From assembly GCF_002848265.1 (NCBI RefSeq), contig NZ_CP025422.1:2138727-2202726 (forward strand): DNA of 64,000 nucleotides. The letters run 5' to 3'. Positions 26,521 through 34,146 of this stretch are shown here, in pieces. This DNA is from Zhihengliuella sp. ISTPL4. GTDB lineage: Bacteria > Actinomycetota > Actinomycetes > Actinomycetales > Microbacteriaceae. Every line of letters begins with the position of its first letter. Position 1 is the first letter of the stretch. Under the pieces are notes generated by a model, which was not told the DNA's origin, did not search any database, and was given only the letters and a program-made list of their open reading frames with translations. Position numbers and translations under genes: made by a program.

Positions 26521-27855
26521 ATGAGCCAGAGCGGCACCGTGGCAGGAACCGTGCTGCGGATCTCCGTCGTCAGCGACGACCGCAGGCTCGACGTGGGGGT
26601 GCCGTCGCAGGTCCCCCTCGTGGAGATCATCCCCGGCTTCGCCCGCAGTCTCGGCGTGCTCGATCCGACCCTCACGCACGGCGGATACGCGCTGCAGCGG
26701 GCGGACGGCACTCCCCTCGACCCCGCTCGCGGTGCTGCGGCCCAGGGCGTGCACGACGGTGAGCTGCTGACCTTGGTGCGTGGCGGGCTCATGCGCGAGC
26801 CGCGCATCTACGACGACGTCGTGGAAGCCGTGATCGATGCGACGGCGGAGCAGCACAACTCCTGGACGCCCGCGGACAGCTCCCGGACCGCCCTCTTCGT
26901 CAGTCTCACCTTCCTCGCCCTCTGCGCCGTGCTCCTCGTCGCGACGCCGCCGACGTCTCTGCTTCCGGCGATCATCGCGGGATCGGGCGCGGTCGTGCTC
27001 AGCGTCGCCGCCGCCGTGTTGATGCGGCTGCGGCAGCCCGAGGCGGGTCATGCGCTCGGGCTCACCGCCGCGGCGTACGGCGGGCTCGCGGGCTACCTCG
27101 CGGTCCCCGCGCAGAGCATCTGGGGCTGGCCGCTCGCCGCTCTCGGGCTCGGACTCGTCGTCGTCGGGGGCCTCAGCCTGGCTGTCACCCAGGACAAGCC
27201 CGAGATCCACCTCGCGCCCATCGCCCTCGGCGCCTCGATCGGGATCACGGCCACCGCGGCCGCGGTCTTCGGCGACCCGCTCGCCTCGTATGCGCTGATG
27301 CTCGCGACCACGGCGCTGCTCGCGAACGGCATCCCCTGGCTGGCTCTGAGCTCCACCCGCATCCGGGTGATCTCGCCGCAGAGCGACGCCGACATGTTCT
27401 CCGCACCGCAGCCCATCGACGCCGAGGAGGTGAAGCGTCGCGCCGCCGCCGGGACCCGCACGCTGATCGCGCTCCGTGCCGCGCTCGGTCTCGCAGCCCT
27501 CATCGCGACCCCGCTCGTCGCCGCCAGCGGCGTCACGGGCGCCGTGCTGTGCGTACTCGCCTTCGTCGGCATGATGTTCCAGTCGCGGCAGATGCACGCG
27601 CGGCTCGGGGTCCTCGTGCTGATGGCGATCGGGGCGATCGGCCTCGCCGCGACCGGTGTGACCGTCGCGCTCACCCTCCCCGACGTGCGCACCTGGATGC
27701 TGCTCATCCTCGTGGTCGCGACCGTGGTGCTCATCGGACTCACCCTGCTCACGCCGAAGGCCCGCCTCCGCCTCACGCGGCTCGGCGACACGGTCGAGGT
27801 CGTCGCGCTCGCCCTCCTCCTCCCGCTCGGGGTCATCACGGCGGGGCTCGTCTGA
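26521..27855 (+). CDS. eccD: T7SS membrane protein EccD
   Basis: A 444-residue EccD. An N-terminal ubiquitin-like domain (residues about 10-90, LRISVVSDDRRLDVGVPSQ) is followed by a linker and eleven transmembrane helices, ending LALLLPLGVITAGLV. It forms the vestibule of the export channel. It has GGGGGGA upstream of the ATG. eccB follows three bases after its stop and mycP follows that, giving the order eccD-eccB-mycP. It is the more canonical of the two EccD copies in the window. Confidence 0.93.
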   Translation: MSQSGTVAGTVLRISVVSDDRRLDVGVPSQVPLVEIIPGFARSLGVLDPTLTHGGYALQRADGTPLDPARGAAAQGVHDGELLTLVRGGLMREPRIYDDVVEAVIDATAEQHNSWTPADSSRTALFVSLTFLALCAVLLVATPPTSLLPAIIAGSGAVVLSVAAAVLMRLRQPEAGHALGLTAAAYGGLAGYLAVPAQSIWGWPLAALGLGLVVVGGLSLAVTQDKPEIHLAPIALGASIGITATAAAVFGDPLASYALMLATTALLANGIPWLALSSTRIRVISPQSDADMFSAPQPIDAEEVKRRAAAGTRTLIALRAALGLAALIATPLVAASGVTGAVLCVLAFVGMMFQSRQMHARLGVLVLMAIGAIGLAATGVTVALTLPDVRTWMLLILVVATVVLIGLTLLTPKARLRLTRLGDTVEVVALALLLPLGVITAGLV

Positions 27856-27858
27856 CTG

Positions 27859-29214
27859 ATGGCGACCAAGAAAGACCTGATCGAAGCCCAGGGCTTCAGC
27901 CGACGACGACTCCTCTCCGCCTTCACCGGCGGCGCCCCCGGCGGCAAAGAGCTCGAACCCGCCAAGCCGCTGCGCGCCGTCATCGCGGGCATCGCCCTCA
28001 CCGTCGGCGTGATCCTCGTCGGCGTGTTCTGGGGCATCATGCAGCCGGGGCTCCCCGGCGACTGGCAGAACAACCGCCTCATCGTCGCCACCGACACGGG
28101 CGCGCGCTACGTCTCGGTCGAGGGGACGCTGTACCCCGTGATCAACACGGCCAGCGCGCGCCTGCTCATCCCCGCCGGCGAGTTCAAGGTCGTGCGCACG
28201 GACCAGGCCGCCCTCGACGGCATCCCGGTCGGCGGATCGATCGGCATCCTCGGCGCCCCTGACGACCTGCCTACCCCGAACGCCCTGATCAACACGGCAT
28301 GGACCGCGTGCGTCGATGACGCCGCCGGTACCGCCGTCTCGCTGTCGGGGACGCCGATCGCGGCACCGTCGACGGGCACGGGCGCCGTGGTGCAGCGCGG
28401 CGACGAGCTCTTCGTGATCGCCGACGGCCTGCGATACGCGGTCCCCGCCGACGACGCGAACGCGGTGCTGCGCGCGGTCGGCCTCGGCACGAGCGACGTC
28501 ATCGAGGTCGACGGGCGCTGGCTCAACCTCTTCGAGAGCGGCGCCGATCTGGAGCCGATCCGCCTGAACGCCGTCGGCGCCCGGGTGCCGGGGACCGACC
28601 TGACGGCGGGCACGATCGTGCACGTGCAGGGCAGCCCCGCGGACGAGCGCTACGTCGCGCTCGCGACCGGAGAGCTCGCGCGCCTCAGCCCGCTCGCGTA
28701 CCAGCTCTACCTGCTCGGCAGCGCGCAGGAAGCCGGCGCGGACGAGGAAGAGGTGTCCCCGGCGGAGGTGGCCGATGTTCCGACGGTGCCGAACGCCGGT
28801 GGCGACGACTGGCCCACGCTTCCGCTGACGCCGCTCGCGTCCGGCGAGACTCCATGCGCCGTTCTGGGTGACGACGCCCGCACCGTCCTCGGGTCCACGA
28901 GCACCGAGCTGCCGGATGATCGCGACCGCGTCGGCGTCACCGTCGGCGGCGGTGCCCTCGTCCAGACGAGCGGCCCCTCGGACGAAGCGGTGGGCATGGC
29001 CGTGCTCGTCGACGAGTCCGGCACCGCCTACGCCATTCCGGGTGCCGTCCTGGACGAGTCGGCCGAAGACGCGGCGAGCGGACCACTCGCCCAGCTCGGC
29101 TACACCCCGGGCGACGTCGGACGGGTGCCGAGCGCCTGGATCGACTTCTTCGCCGCCGGGCCGGCGCTGACCACGGAGGCCGCGAGAGAGTCGCCCGGCT
29201 CCGAGGACGAGTGA
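27859..29214 (+). CDS. eccB: T7SS membrane protein EccB
   Basis: A 451-residue EccB: an N-terminal cytoplasmic stretch (ATKKDLIEAQGFSRRRLLSAF) typical of the family, one transmembrane helix (about 40-62) and a large extracytoplasmic domain with repeats (RYVSVEGTLYPVINTASARLL; ADGLRYAVP; AYAIPGAVL) and two Cys (TACVDD and TPCAVL) that match the conserved disulfide. EccB links the inner-membrane complex to the outside. Its stop overlaps the mycP start (TGATG). Confidence 0.94.
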   Translation: MATKKDLIEAQGFSRRRLLSAFTGGAPGGKELEPAKPLRAVIAGIALTVGVILVGVFWGIMQPGLPGDWQNNRLIVATDTGARYVSVEGTLYPVINTASARLLIPAGEFKVVRTDQAALDGIPVGGSIGILGAPDDLPTPNALINTAWTACVDDAAGTAVSLSGTPIAAPSTGTGAVVQRGDELFVIADGLRYAVPADDANAVLRAVGLGTSDVIEVDGRWLNLFESGADLEPIRLNAVGARVPGTDLTAGTIVHVQGSPADERYVALATGELARLSPLAYQLYLLGSAQEAGADEEEVSPAEVADVPTVPNAGGDDWPTLPLTPLASGETPCAVLGDDARTVLGSTSTELPDDRDRVGVTVGGGALVQTSGPSDEAVGMAVLVDESGTAYAIPGAVLDESAEDAASGPLAQLGYTPGDVGRVPSAWIDFFAAGPALTTEAARESPGSEDE

Positions 29215-30524
29215 TGCGCCGCCGTGCCGCTCTCGCCACCCTCGTGGTGGGTGCTGCCGTGCTGGGGACGCCGGCCGCCGCGGTGGCCGCGATGCCTGCT
29301 CCCGCGACGATCGTGTCGATGGCGACCGGCGCCTGCGAACCCGGCACCGTCGTGTTCGCTCCCGAAGCACCATCGGCGCTCGCCGCCCTCGGGGCGGAGG
29401 ACGCGAACCGCCTCGCCACCGGGGAAGGCGTCGTCGTGGCGGTGGTCGACTCCGGGATCGACGCGGGCAACCCGCACCTCGCCGGCGTCGTCGTCGGCGG
29501 CGTGAACCTCGTGGGCGACGGCGAACGCGGCGACGGTCTGAGCGATCTGACCGGGCACGGCACGGCGATCGCCGGGCAGATCGCGGCGCAGCCCGTCTCC
29601 GGCTCCGGCGTCGTGGGGCTCGCCCCCGACGCCCGCCTGTTGTCCGTGCGTGCGTTCCGCAGCGACTCGCCGCAGGACGTCGACAAGGGGTGGGGCCCGA
29701 GCGCCCAGCGCCTCGCCGAAGGCATCAACTGGGCGGCCGACAACGGCGCCGACATCATCAACGTCTCCTCATCGCAGGCAACGGACTCCCCCGAACTGCG
29801 GGGTGCGGTGGAGCACGCGGCTGCCGTCGGAGCGCTCGTCGTCGCCAGCGGTGGCAACAGGGCCTCCGACCCCGAGGCGGAAGACGGAACCCGGTATCCC
29901 GCCGGCTACGAACAGGCGCTCGGCGTCAGCGCGGCCGACGCGAACGGCCTCGCGACCGACAGCTCGATCCACGGGCCCCAGGTCGGAGTCACGGCCCCCG
30001 GCGCGAATGTGCTCACCGCGGCGACGGGCGGCGGCGACTGCCTGTTCGCCTCCGACGCCCCGGCGTCGAGCTTCGCGACCGGCTACGTGAGCGCGGCGGC
30101 GGCGCTGGTCGCCGAGGCGCACCCGGAAGATCCGCCCGCGGGGTGGGCGTACCGGCTCACGGCGACCGCACTCCGCGCGGATGCCGACAACCGCGATGAC
30201 GTGAACGGCTGGGGCTTCATCCGGCCCTCCGCCGCCATCCAGCTCCTTCCCGACCCCACCACCCGTGGCCCCATCAGCCCGTTCTTCGACACGGCGGAGA
30301 GCGCCGTGCGCCCGCCTGCCGTGAGCGTCGACCCCGACCACGGCGTGCCGCCCTTCGTCCTCACCCGCGAGATGGCGTTGATCGCCGCGATCGCCGGGGC
30401 CAGCCTGCTCGGGGTCCTCGGCATCCTCATCGTGCTCCGGCGACGCCGGGAGGCTCCTGCCGACGCGACGGCCGAGGTCGAACGACGGGGCGGCCTCCTC
30501 GATCGCCCCGAGCCCGAGGCCTGA
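29214..30524 (+). CDS. mycP: T7SS mycosin protease MycP
   Basis: A 436-residue membrane-anchored subtilisin. The ATG at 29214 overlaps the eccB stop. It has a signal peptide (1-26), triad Asp79 (VVDSGID), His115 (GHGTAIAGQ) and Ser286 (in SSFATGYVSA, where most family members have GTSFA), oxyanion Asn in ASGGNRAS and a C-terminal helix (LIAAIAGASLLGVLGILIVL) followed by an Arg-rich anchor. It sits on top of the channel in known systems and processes some substrates. It is the canonical mycosin of the locus; a second lies at 23689. Confidence 0.92.
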   Translation: MRRRAALATLVVGAAVLGTPAAAVAAMPAPATIVSMATGACEPGTVVFAPEAPSALAALGAEDANRLATGEGVVVAVVDSGIDAGNPHLAGVVVGGVNLVGDGERGDGLSDLTGHGTAIAGQIAAQPVSGSGVVGLAPDARLLSVRAFRSDSPQDVDKGWGPSAQRLAEGINWAADNGADIINVSSSQATDSPELRGAVEHAAAVGALVVASGGNRASDPEAEDGTRYPAGYEQALGVSAADANGLATDSSIHGPQVGVTAPGANVLTAATGGGDCLFASDAPASSFATGYVSAAAALVAEAHPEDPPAGWAYRLTATALRADADNRDDVNGWGFIRPSAAIQLLPDPTTRGPISPFFDTAESAVRPPAVSVDPDHGVPPFVLTREMALIAAIAGASLLGVLGILIVLRRRREAPADATAEVERRGGLLDRPEPEA

Positions 30525-30547
30525 GAGTCCGAGAGTCTGACTCCGGG

Positions 30548-31009
30548 TCAGCGCCCGGCGGCTGCCGCCCGTCGCTCCCTGACGACGGCGCCGCCGAGCG
30601 CGGCACCCGTGACCACGGCGGCACCTCCGAGCACCACGAGAAGCAGCGCGACGGCCGCGCCGTTCACACTCTGGATGACCTGGCTGTACACGAAGGCGGC
30701 CATGCTGCCGAGGACGCCGAGGAAGAAGGCCGCAGCGATCAGCCACAACAGCGGCGTCATCGCCGTCGGACGAGTCGCAGGGCGGCGCAGGAACCGGACG
30801 GCGAAGACGCCGAAGAGGAAGGACACCCCGGCGACGACCAGCGCGAGGAGGCCACCGACGAGGAGGGCGACGTCCGCTCCCGCAGCGAAGAGCGACGGCA
30901 CGGCGACGATCATGGCCACAGCACCGATCACGAACGACACCACCCCGGCGATCCGTGAGCGGCGCGACGTGCTGCTCGTCTCCGCCGACCGCTTCGCACC
31001 CTCAACCAT
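30548..31009 (-). CDS. Four-helix membrane protein
   Basis: A 153-residue protein; the ATG at 31009 has AGAGGA upstream. Four hydrophobic helices fill it, with a basic C-terminus (VRERRAAAAGR). No family was recognised. It is the last gene of the kinase-phosphatase cluster, 55 bases after the tail-anchored Thr-motif protein, and converges on mycP with 23 bases between the stops. Confidence 0.6.
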   Translation of the reverse strand: MVEGAKRSAETSSTSRRSRIAGVVSFVIGAVAMIVAVPSLFAAGADVALLVGGLLALVVAGVSFLFGVFAVRFLRRPATRPTAMTPLLWLIAAAFFLGVLGSMAAFVYSQVIQSVNGAAVALLLVVLGGAAVVTGAALGGAVVRERRAAAAGR

Positions 31010-31064
31010 CCGACTGTCCTCTCTTCCTGCTTCCGCCACCCTAGCGAGACCGCAGGGCGCCTCC

Positions 31065-31739
31065 TCACCCGAAGACGACGAAACCGAGGACGACGAGACC
31101 GGCAACCGACACGAAGCCCGCGCCGACGGTCGCCGCGAGGGTGATGACACTCCACCGCTGCGCCTGCTTGGCGACGGATGGCAGGCCGGGCTCCACCACC
31201 CGCGTGGGAGCAGCCGCGCCGACGACGACGGGCGGAGCGACGGGAGTGCGCGGTGCTGGCCGGGGCTTGTAGATCGCGGGGGCCGGTGCGCCGTCCGGGG
31301 CGGCGAAGGAATCGACGCGGAACCGCGGCCCGGCAGGCTGGGGTGCGATGCCGTCGCCTTCTGCGGCGGCACCCTTCTTCCGTCGCAGGCGTCGAGCCCG
31401 ACGCACGACCGCCACGGTGGCATCCTCGGGGGCGTCGGCCGCCGGAGGCGTGGAGCGGTCGACGACCAGCGTCGCGTCGTCGATGGCCTCGCCCGCGGCG
31501 TCTTCGGGCCCGGCATCGTCCGGCTCATCGGCGACGGCGCCCTCGGGCGCGTCCTCCGCGGCATCGTCCGTTCGGTCGGGGGCCGGAGCCGTCTTCGCGC
31601 GATCCACCACGACGGTCGCCTCATCGACGGCGGACGATGTGTCATCGGACACCGGCGGCGGCGCATCGGTCGCCGCCTCGGCCCGCCGACGGTCCCGCCG
31701 CGTCAGGATGACGGTCTCCTCGACCTCATCGTTGCTCAT
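31065..31739 (-). CDS. Tail-anchored protein with repeated Thr motifs
   Basis: A 224-residue, acidic, mostly disordered protein with one C-terminal transmembrane helix (VITLAATVGAGFVSVAGLVVLGFVVF), so the body is cytoplasmic. Four copies of a short motif (ETVILTRR, EATVVVDR, DATLVVDR, DATVAVVR) place Thr at 9, 42, 90 and 108 in an acidic-Thr-hydrophobic setting, typical of kinase sites read by FHA domains. It overlaps the PP2C gene by four bases and is near the FHA protein, which carries the same motif. It is likely a phospho-scaffold for the cluster; this is inference. Confidence 0.6.
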   Translation of the reverse strand: MSNDEVEETVILTRRDRRRAEAATDAPPPVSDDTSSAVDEATVVVDRAKTAPAPDRTDDAAEDAPEGAVADEPDDAGPEDAAGEAIDDATLVVDRSTPPAADAPEDATVAVVRRARRLRRKKGAAAEGDGIAPQPAGPRFRVDSFAAPDGAPAPAIYKPRPAPRTPVAPPVVVGAAAPTRVVEPGLPSVAKQAQRWSVITLAATVGAGFVSVAGLVVLGFVVFG

Positions 31740-32563
31740 CGCGCTCGCACCGGGACCGTCGTGCCCTCGAGCATCGAGTCGGTGAGCGCGGACACCGCGG
31801 CCCGTCCGCCCGTCGCGTCGTCGGGACGCGTGCGTGCGCCGCCCGAGACGACGTCGATCACGAGGACGGAGACGTTGTCGCGCCCTCCACCCTGCAGCGC
31901 GCGGCGCACGAGCGCCGCCGCCGCGGTCTCCGGGCGGCCGTTCATGGTCAGCGTCGCGCGGATGGCTTCGTCGCTGACCTCGCCGGTGAGCCCGTCGGAG
32001 CACAGCAGGAGCCGCTCGCCGTCGACGACGGGAAGGAGCCAGCTGTCCGCGGTGCTGTCCGGGGCGCCGACCGCCCGGGTGATGACGTTGCGCTGCGAGA
32101 ACGAGGCCAGGTCTTCCGGGCGGAGCTCCCCGGCGTCGACGAGCTCCTGTCCGAGGGAGTGGTCGATCGTGAGCTGCGCCAATTCGGTGCCGTGGTGCCG
32201 GTAGACCCGGGAGTCCCCGACGTTGAAGACGAGCCAGTGCGGGGCGCCCTCGTGCTCCACGAGTGCCACGCCCGTCACGGTGCTGCCCGCCCCGCGCTTG
32301 TGCGCCGCGGCGATGTCCTCGACGACGGCCGCGGCGCGGCTGAGAGCGTCGCTGATGTCACCGACGTCGACCGCCCGCCCGCGCAGCGGCTCGAAGGCGG
32401 CGACGACAGCCGCGCTGGCGCGATCACCGGCCTCGTGCCCGCCCATACCGTCAGCGACCAGGAAGACCGGACGCGCGTCGAGCACGGCGTCCTCGTTGGC
32501 CGTCCGCGTGAGCCCGGTGTCGGTCAGCGCGGCGACCCGGAGGACGACGGATTCCACGGTCAC
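31736..32563 (-). CDS. PP2C-family Ser/Thr protein phosphatase
   Basis: A 275-residue cytoplasmic PPM phosphatase with all metal-binding motifs: VADGMGGHEAGDRAS, VGDSRVYRHHG, CSDGLTGEVSD and GGGRDNVSVLVI. The GTG at 32563 is used because it overlaps the FHA gene stop (GTGA). It should remove phosphate from targets of the Ser/Thr kinase at 44992 and corresponds to prpC of the Bifidobacterium PFNA cluster. No membrane segment is seen. Confidence 0.92.
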   Translation of the reverse strand: MTVESVVLRVAALTDTGLTRTANEDAVLDARPVFLVADGMGGHEAGDRASAAVVAAFEPLRGRAVDVGDISDALSRAAAVVEDIAAAHKRGAGSTVTGVALVEHEGAPHWLVFNVGDSRVYRHHGTELAQLTIDHSLGQELVDAGELRPEDLASFSQRNVITRAVGAPDSTADSWLLPVVDGERLLLCSDGLTGEVSDEAIRATLTMNGRPETAAAALVRRALQGGGRDNVSVLVIDVVSGGARTRPDDATGGRAAVSALTDSMLEGTTVPVRAR

Positions 32564-34146
32564 GAATCGCGCTCCGCGACGACGTGCATGCCGACTTCGC
32601 CGAGGATGAACCGGCCGGTGCCGACCACGCTCTCTCCGGCGTCCAGGAGGGTCTCCGAGCCGTCGTCGGCGACGACCACGACCCCGTTGGTGGCGTGCAG
32701 GTCGGTCAGACGCCACTCGTCCTCCTGCACCACCAGCCGGGCGTGGGTCTTCGACAGCGTGCGGGTGGTGTCCGGGATGGCCAGCCGCTGCTCGCCCGGT
32801 TCCCCGGTGGGGTTCCGACCGATCACGACGCTCGCGCCGGACAACGAGAACCGACGACCGTCGTCCAGCACAAGGACGCGCCGCACCCCGCGCTTGCGGG
32901 CGACGACCACCGTGGCGTCGAGGTCATCATCGGTGGGACGCGGCGTCACCACGGTCTTGTCGACGTCGGGCGCGAGTCCGCCGGGCGCAGCGGGAGTCGG
33001 TGTCGCGGGTGCAGACGCCGGGGCGCTCTGCTCCCCGGCGGGTGTCACCGTCATCGACGGAACCGGGCGGATCGTCGGCATCTGTGCGGCTTCGGGCTGT
33101 CCGCCGTCGCGGAACGAAGGCGGCACGGGCCGGACGACGCGGTTCGCCTCCGGCGTCGGCGCGACGGAGGGCTCCTCGCTCCGCGCCGCCTCGGTCGTGG
33201 GCGCGGGGGCGGGCGCGGACTGCGGGGCGGCCGGCGGCACGTCGCCCATCGCGGCCATGATGCCCGTGGGCGGGTGTGCCCCGGAGGGCTGCGGCTGCGC
33301 GGCGGGCGGCGCCGGTGCGGCCGCGGGCGGAAGCGGCTGCGGGGACGGTGCCGCGGGGGAGGCAGTGGCCGCAGGTGCGACAGGAGCGGCGGCGGGCGGC
33401 GGCGCGGGCGGCGCCGGTGGCGCCGAAGACGGGGACGGTGCCGCGGGAGACGGATCCTGTGGCGGTGCGACCGACTCCGCAGGCGGAGCGAACGTCGGCG
33501 GAGCGAACGACCTCGGCGCCGCGGGTTCGCTCTGCGGAGCGATCGCGGCCGAGGCGGCCGCCGGCGGCGCGGCTGCCGGGGGCGGGGTCGGTGCGCCCGC
33601 GGGCGGCGCAGCGTAGTCCGGAAAGATCAGGGACGGCGTCTCCGGCGATCCGGTCCCCGTCGGGGCGAACGAGGGGATCGTGTAGCCCGACGCATCCCGC
33701 GCGGGGGCCGCAGGCGGCGGTGCGCTGCGACGCGGTCCCGGCTGGAGCGCGGCGAGCCGGTCCCCCTCGGGGTAGGGCGCAGGACCCCACGCGAGAACGG
33801 TCGCCCACACCGGTGGCAGGAGGATGGCGAGCACGGTCATCCCAGCTCCCCGTCCGAAGCGCCGGTTGATCCGGTGGGTGGCGACGACCTTGAGGTAGAT
33901 CCCATAGAGCTGCACGAGCGGGATGAAGTAGAACACCACCGACCAGGCGGGCACTCCCCCGCGCGCGAGGATCTCGGCCTCGTTGAGGACGGGCACCCAC
34001 CCCTTCCACCCTTCCCCGTCGATGCGGGGGAACAGGCGCGACAACGCCAGGGCGTACCAGACGTAGACGGCCAGGCCGACGAGCAGGCCGAGTCCGACGA
34101 TGACGGCGAGCATCGTGGCCAGACCGGAGTCCGCGGGCGCGGTCAT
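32560..34146 (-). CDS. Membrane protein with C-terminal FHA domain
   Basis: A 528-residue protein. Three hydrophobic segments lie within the first 125 residues (DUF5684-like, including WKGWVPVLNEAEI). A very long Ala/Pro linker of about 250 residues follows, then an FHA domain (VVIGRNPTGE...LSKTHARLVVQ...HATNGV). Just before the FHA domain lie DKTVVTPR and DATVVVARK, the same Thr motif as in the neighbouring tail-anchored protein, so the FHA could bind phosphorylated Thr in cis or in trans. It overlaps the PP2C and transglutaminase-like genes. Confidence 0.85.
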   Translation of the reverse strand: MTAPADSGLATMLAVIVGLGLLVGLAVYVWYALALSRLFPRIDGEGWKGWVPVLNEAEILARGGVPAWSVVFYFIPLVQLYGIYLKVVATHRINRRFGRGAGMTVLAILLPPVWATVLAWGPAPYPEGDRLAALQPGPRRSAPPPAAPARDASGYTIPSFAPTGTGSPETPSLIFPDYAAPPAGAPTPPPAAAPPAAASAAIAPQSEPAAPRSFAPPTFAPPAESVAPPQDPSPAAPSPSSAPPAPPAPPPAAAPVAPAATASPAAPSPQPLPPAAAPAPPAAQPQPSGAHPPTGIMAAMGDVPPAAPQSAPAPAPTTEAARSEEPSVAPTPEANRVVRPVPPSFRDGGQPEAAQMPTIRPVPSMTVTPAGEQSAPASAPATPTPAAPGGLAPDVDKTVVTPRPTDDDLDATVVVARKRGVRRVLVLDDGRRFSLSGASVVIGRNPTGEPGEQRLAIPDTTRTLSKTHARLVVQEDEWRLTDLHATNGVVVVADDGSETLLDAGESVVGTGRFILGEVGMHVVAERDS

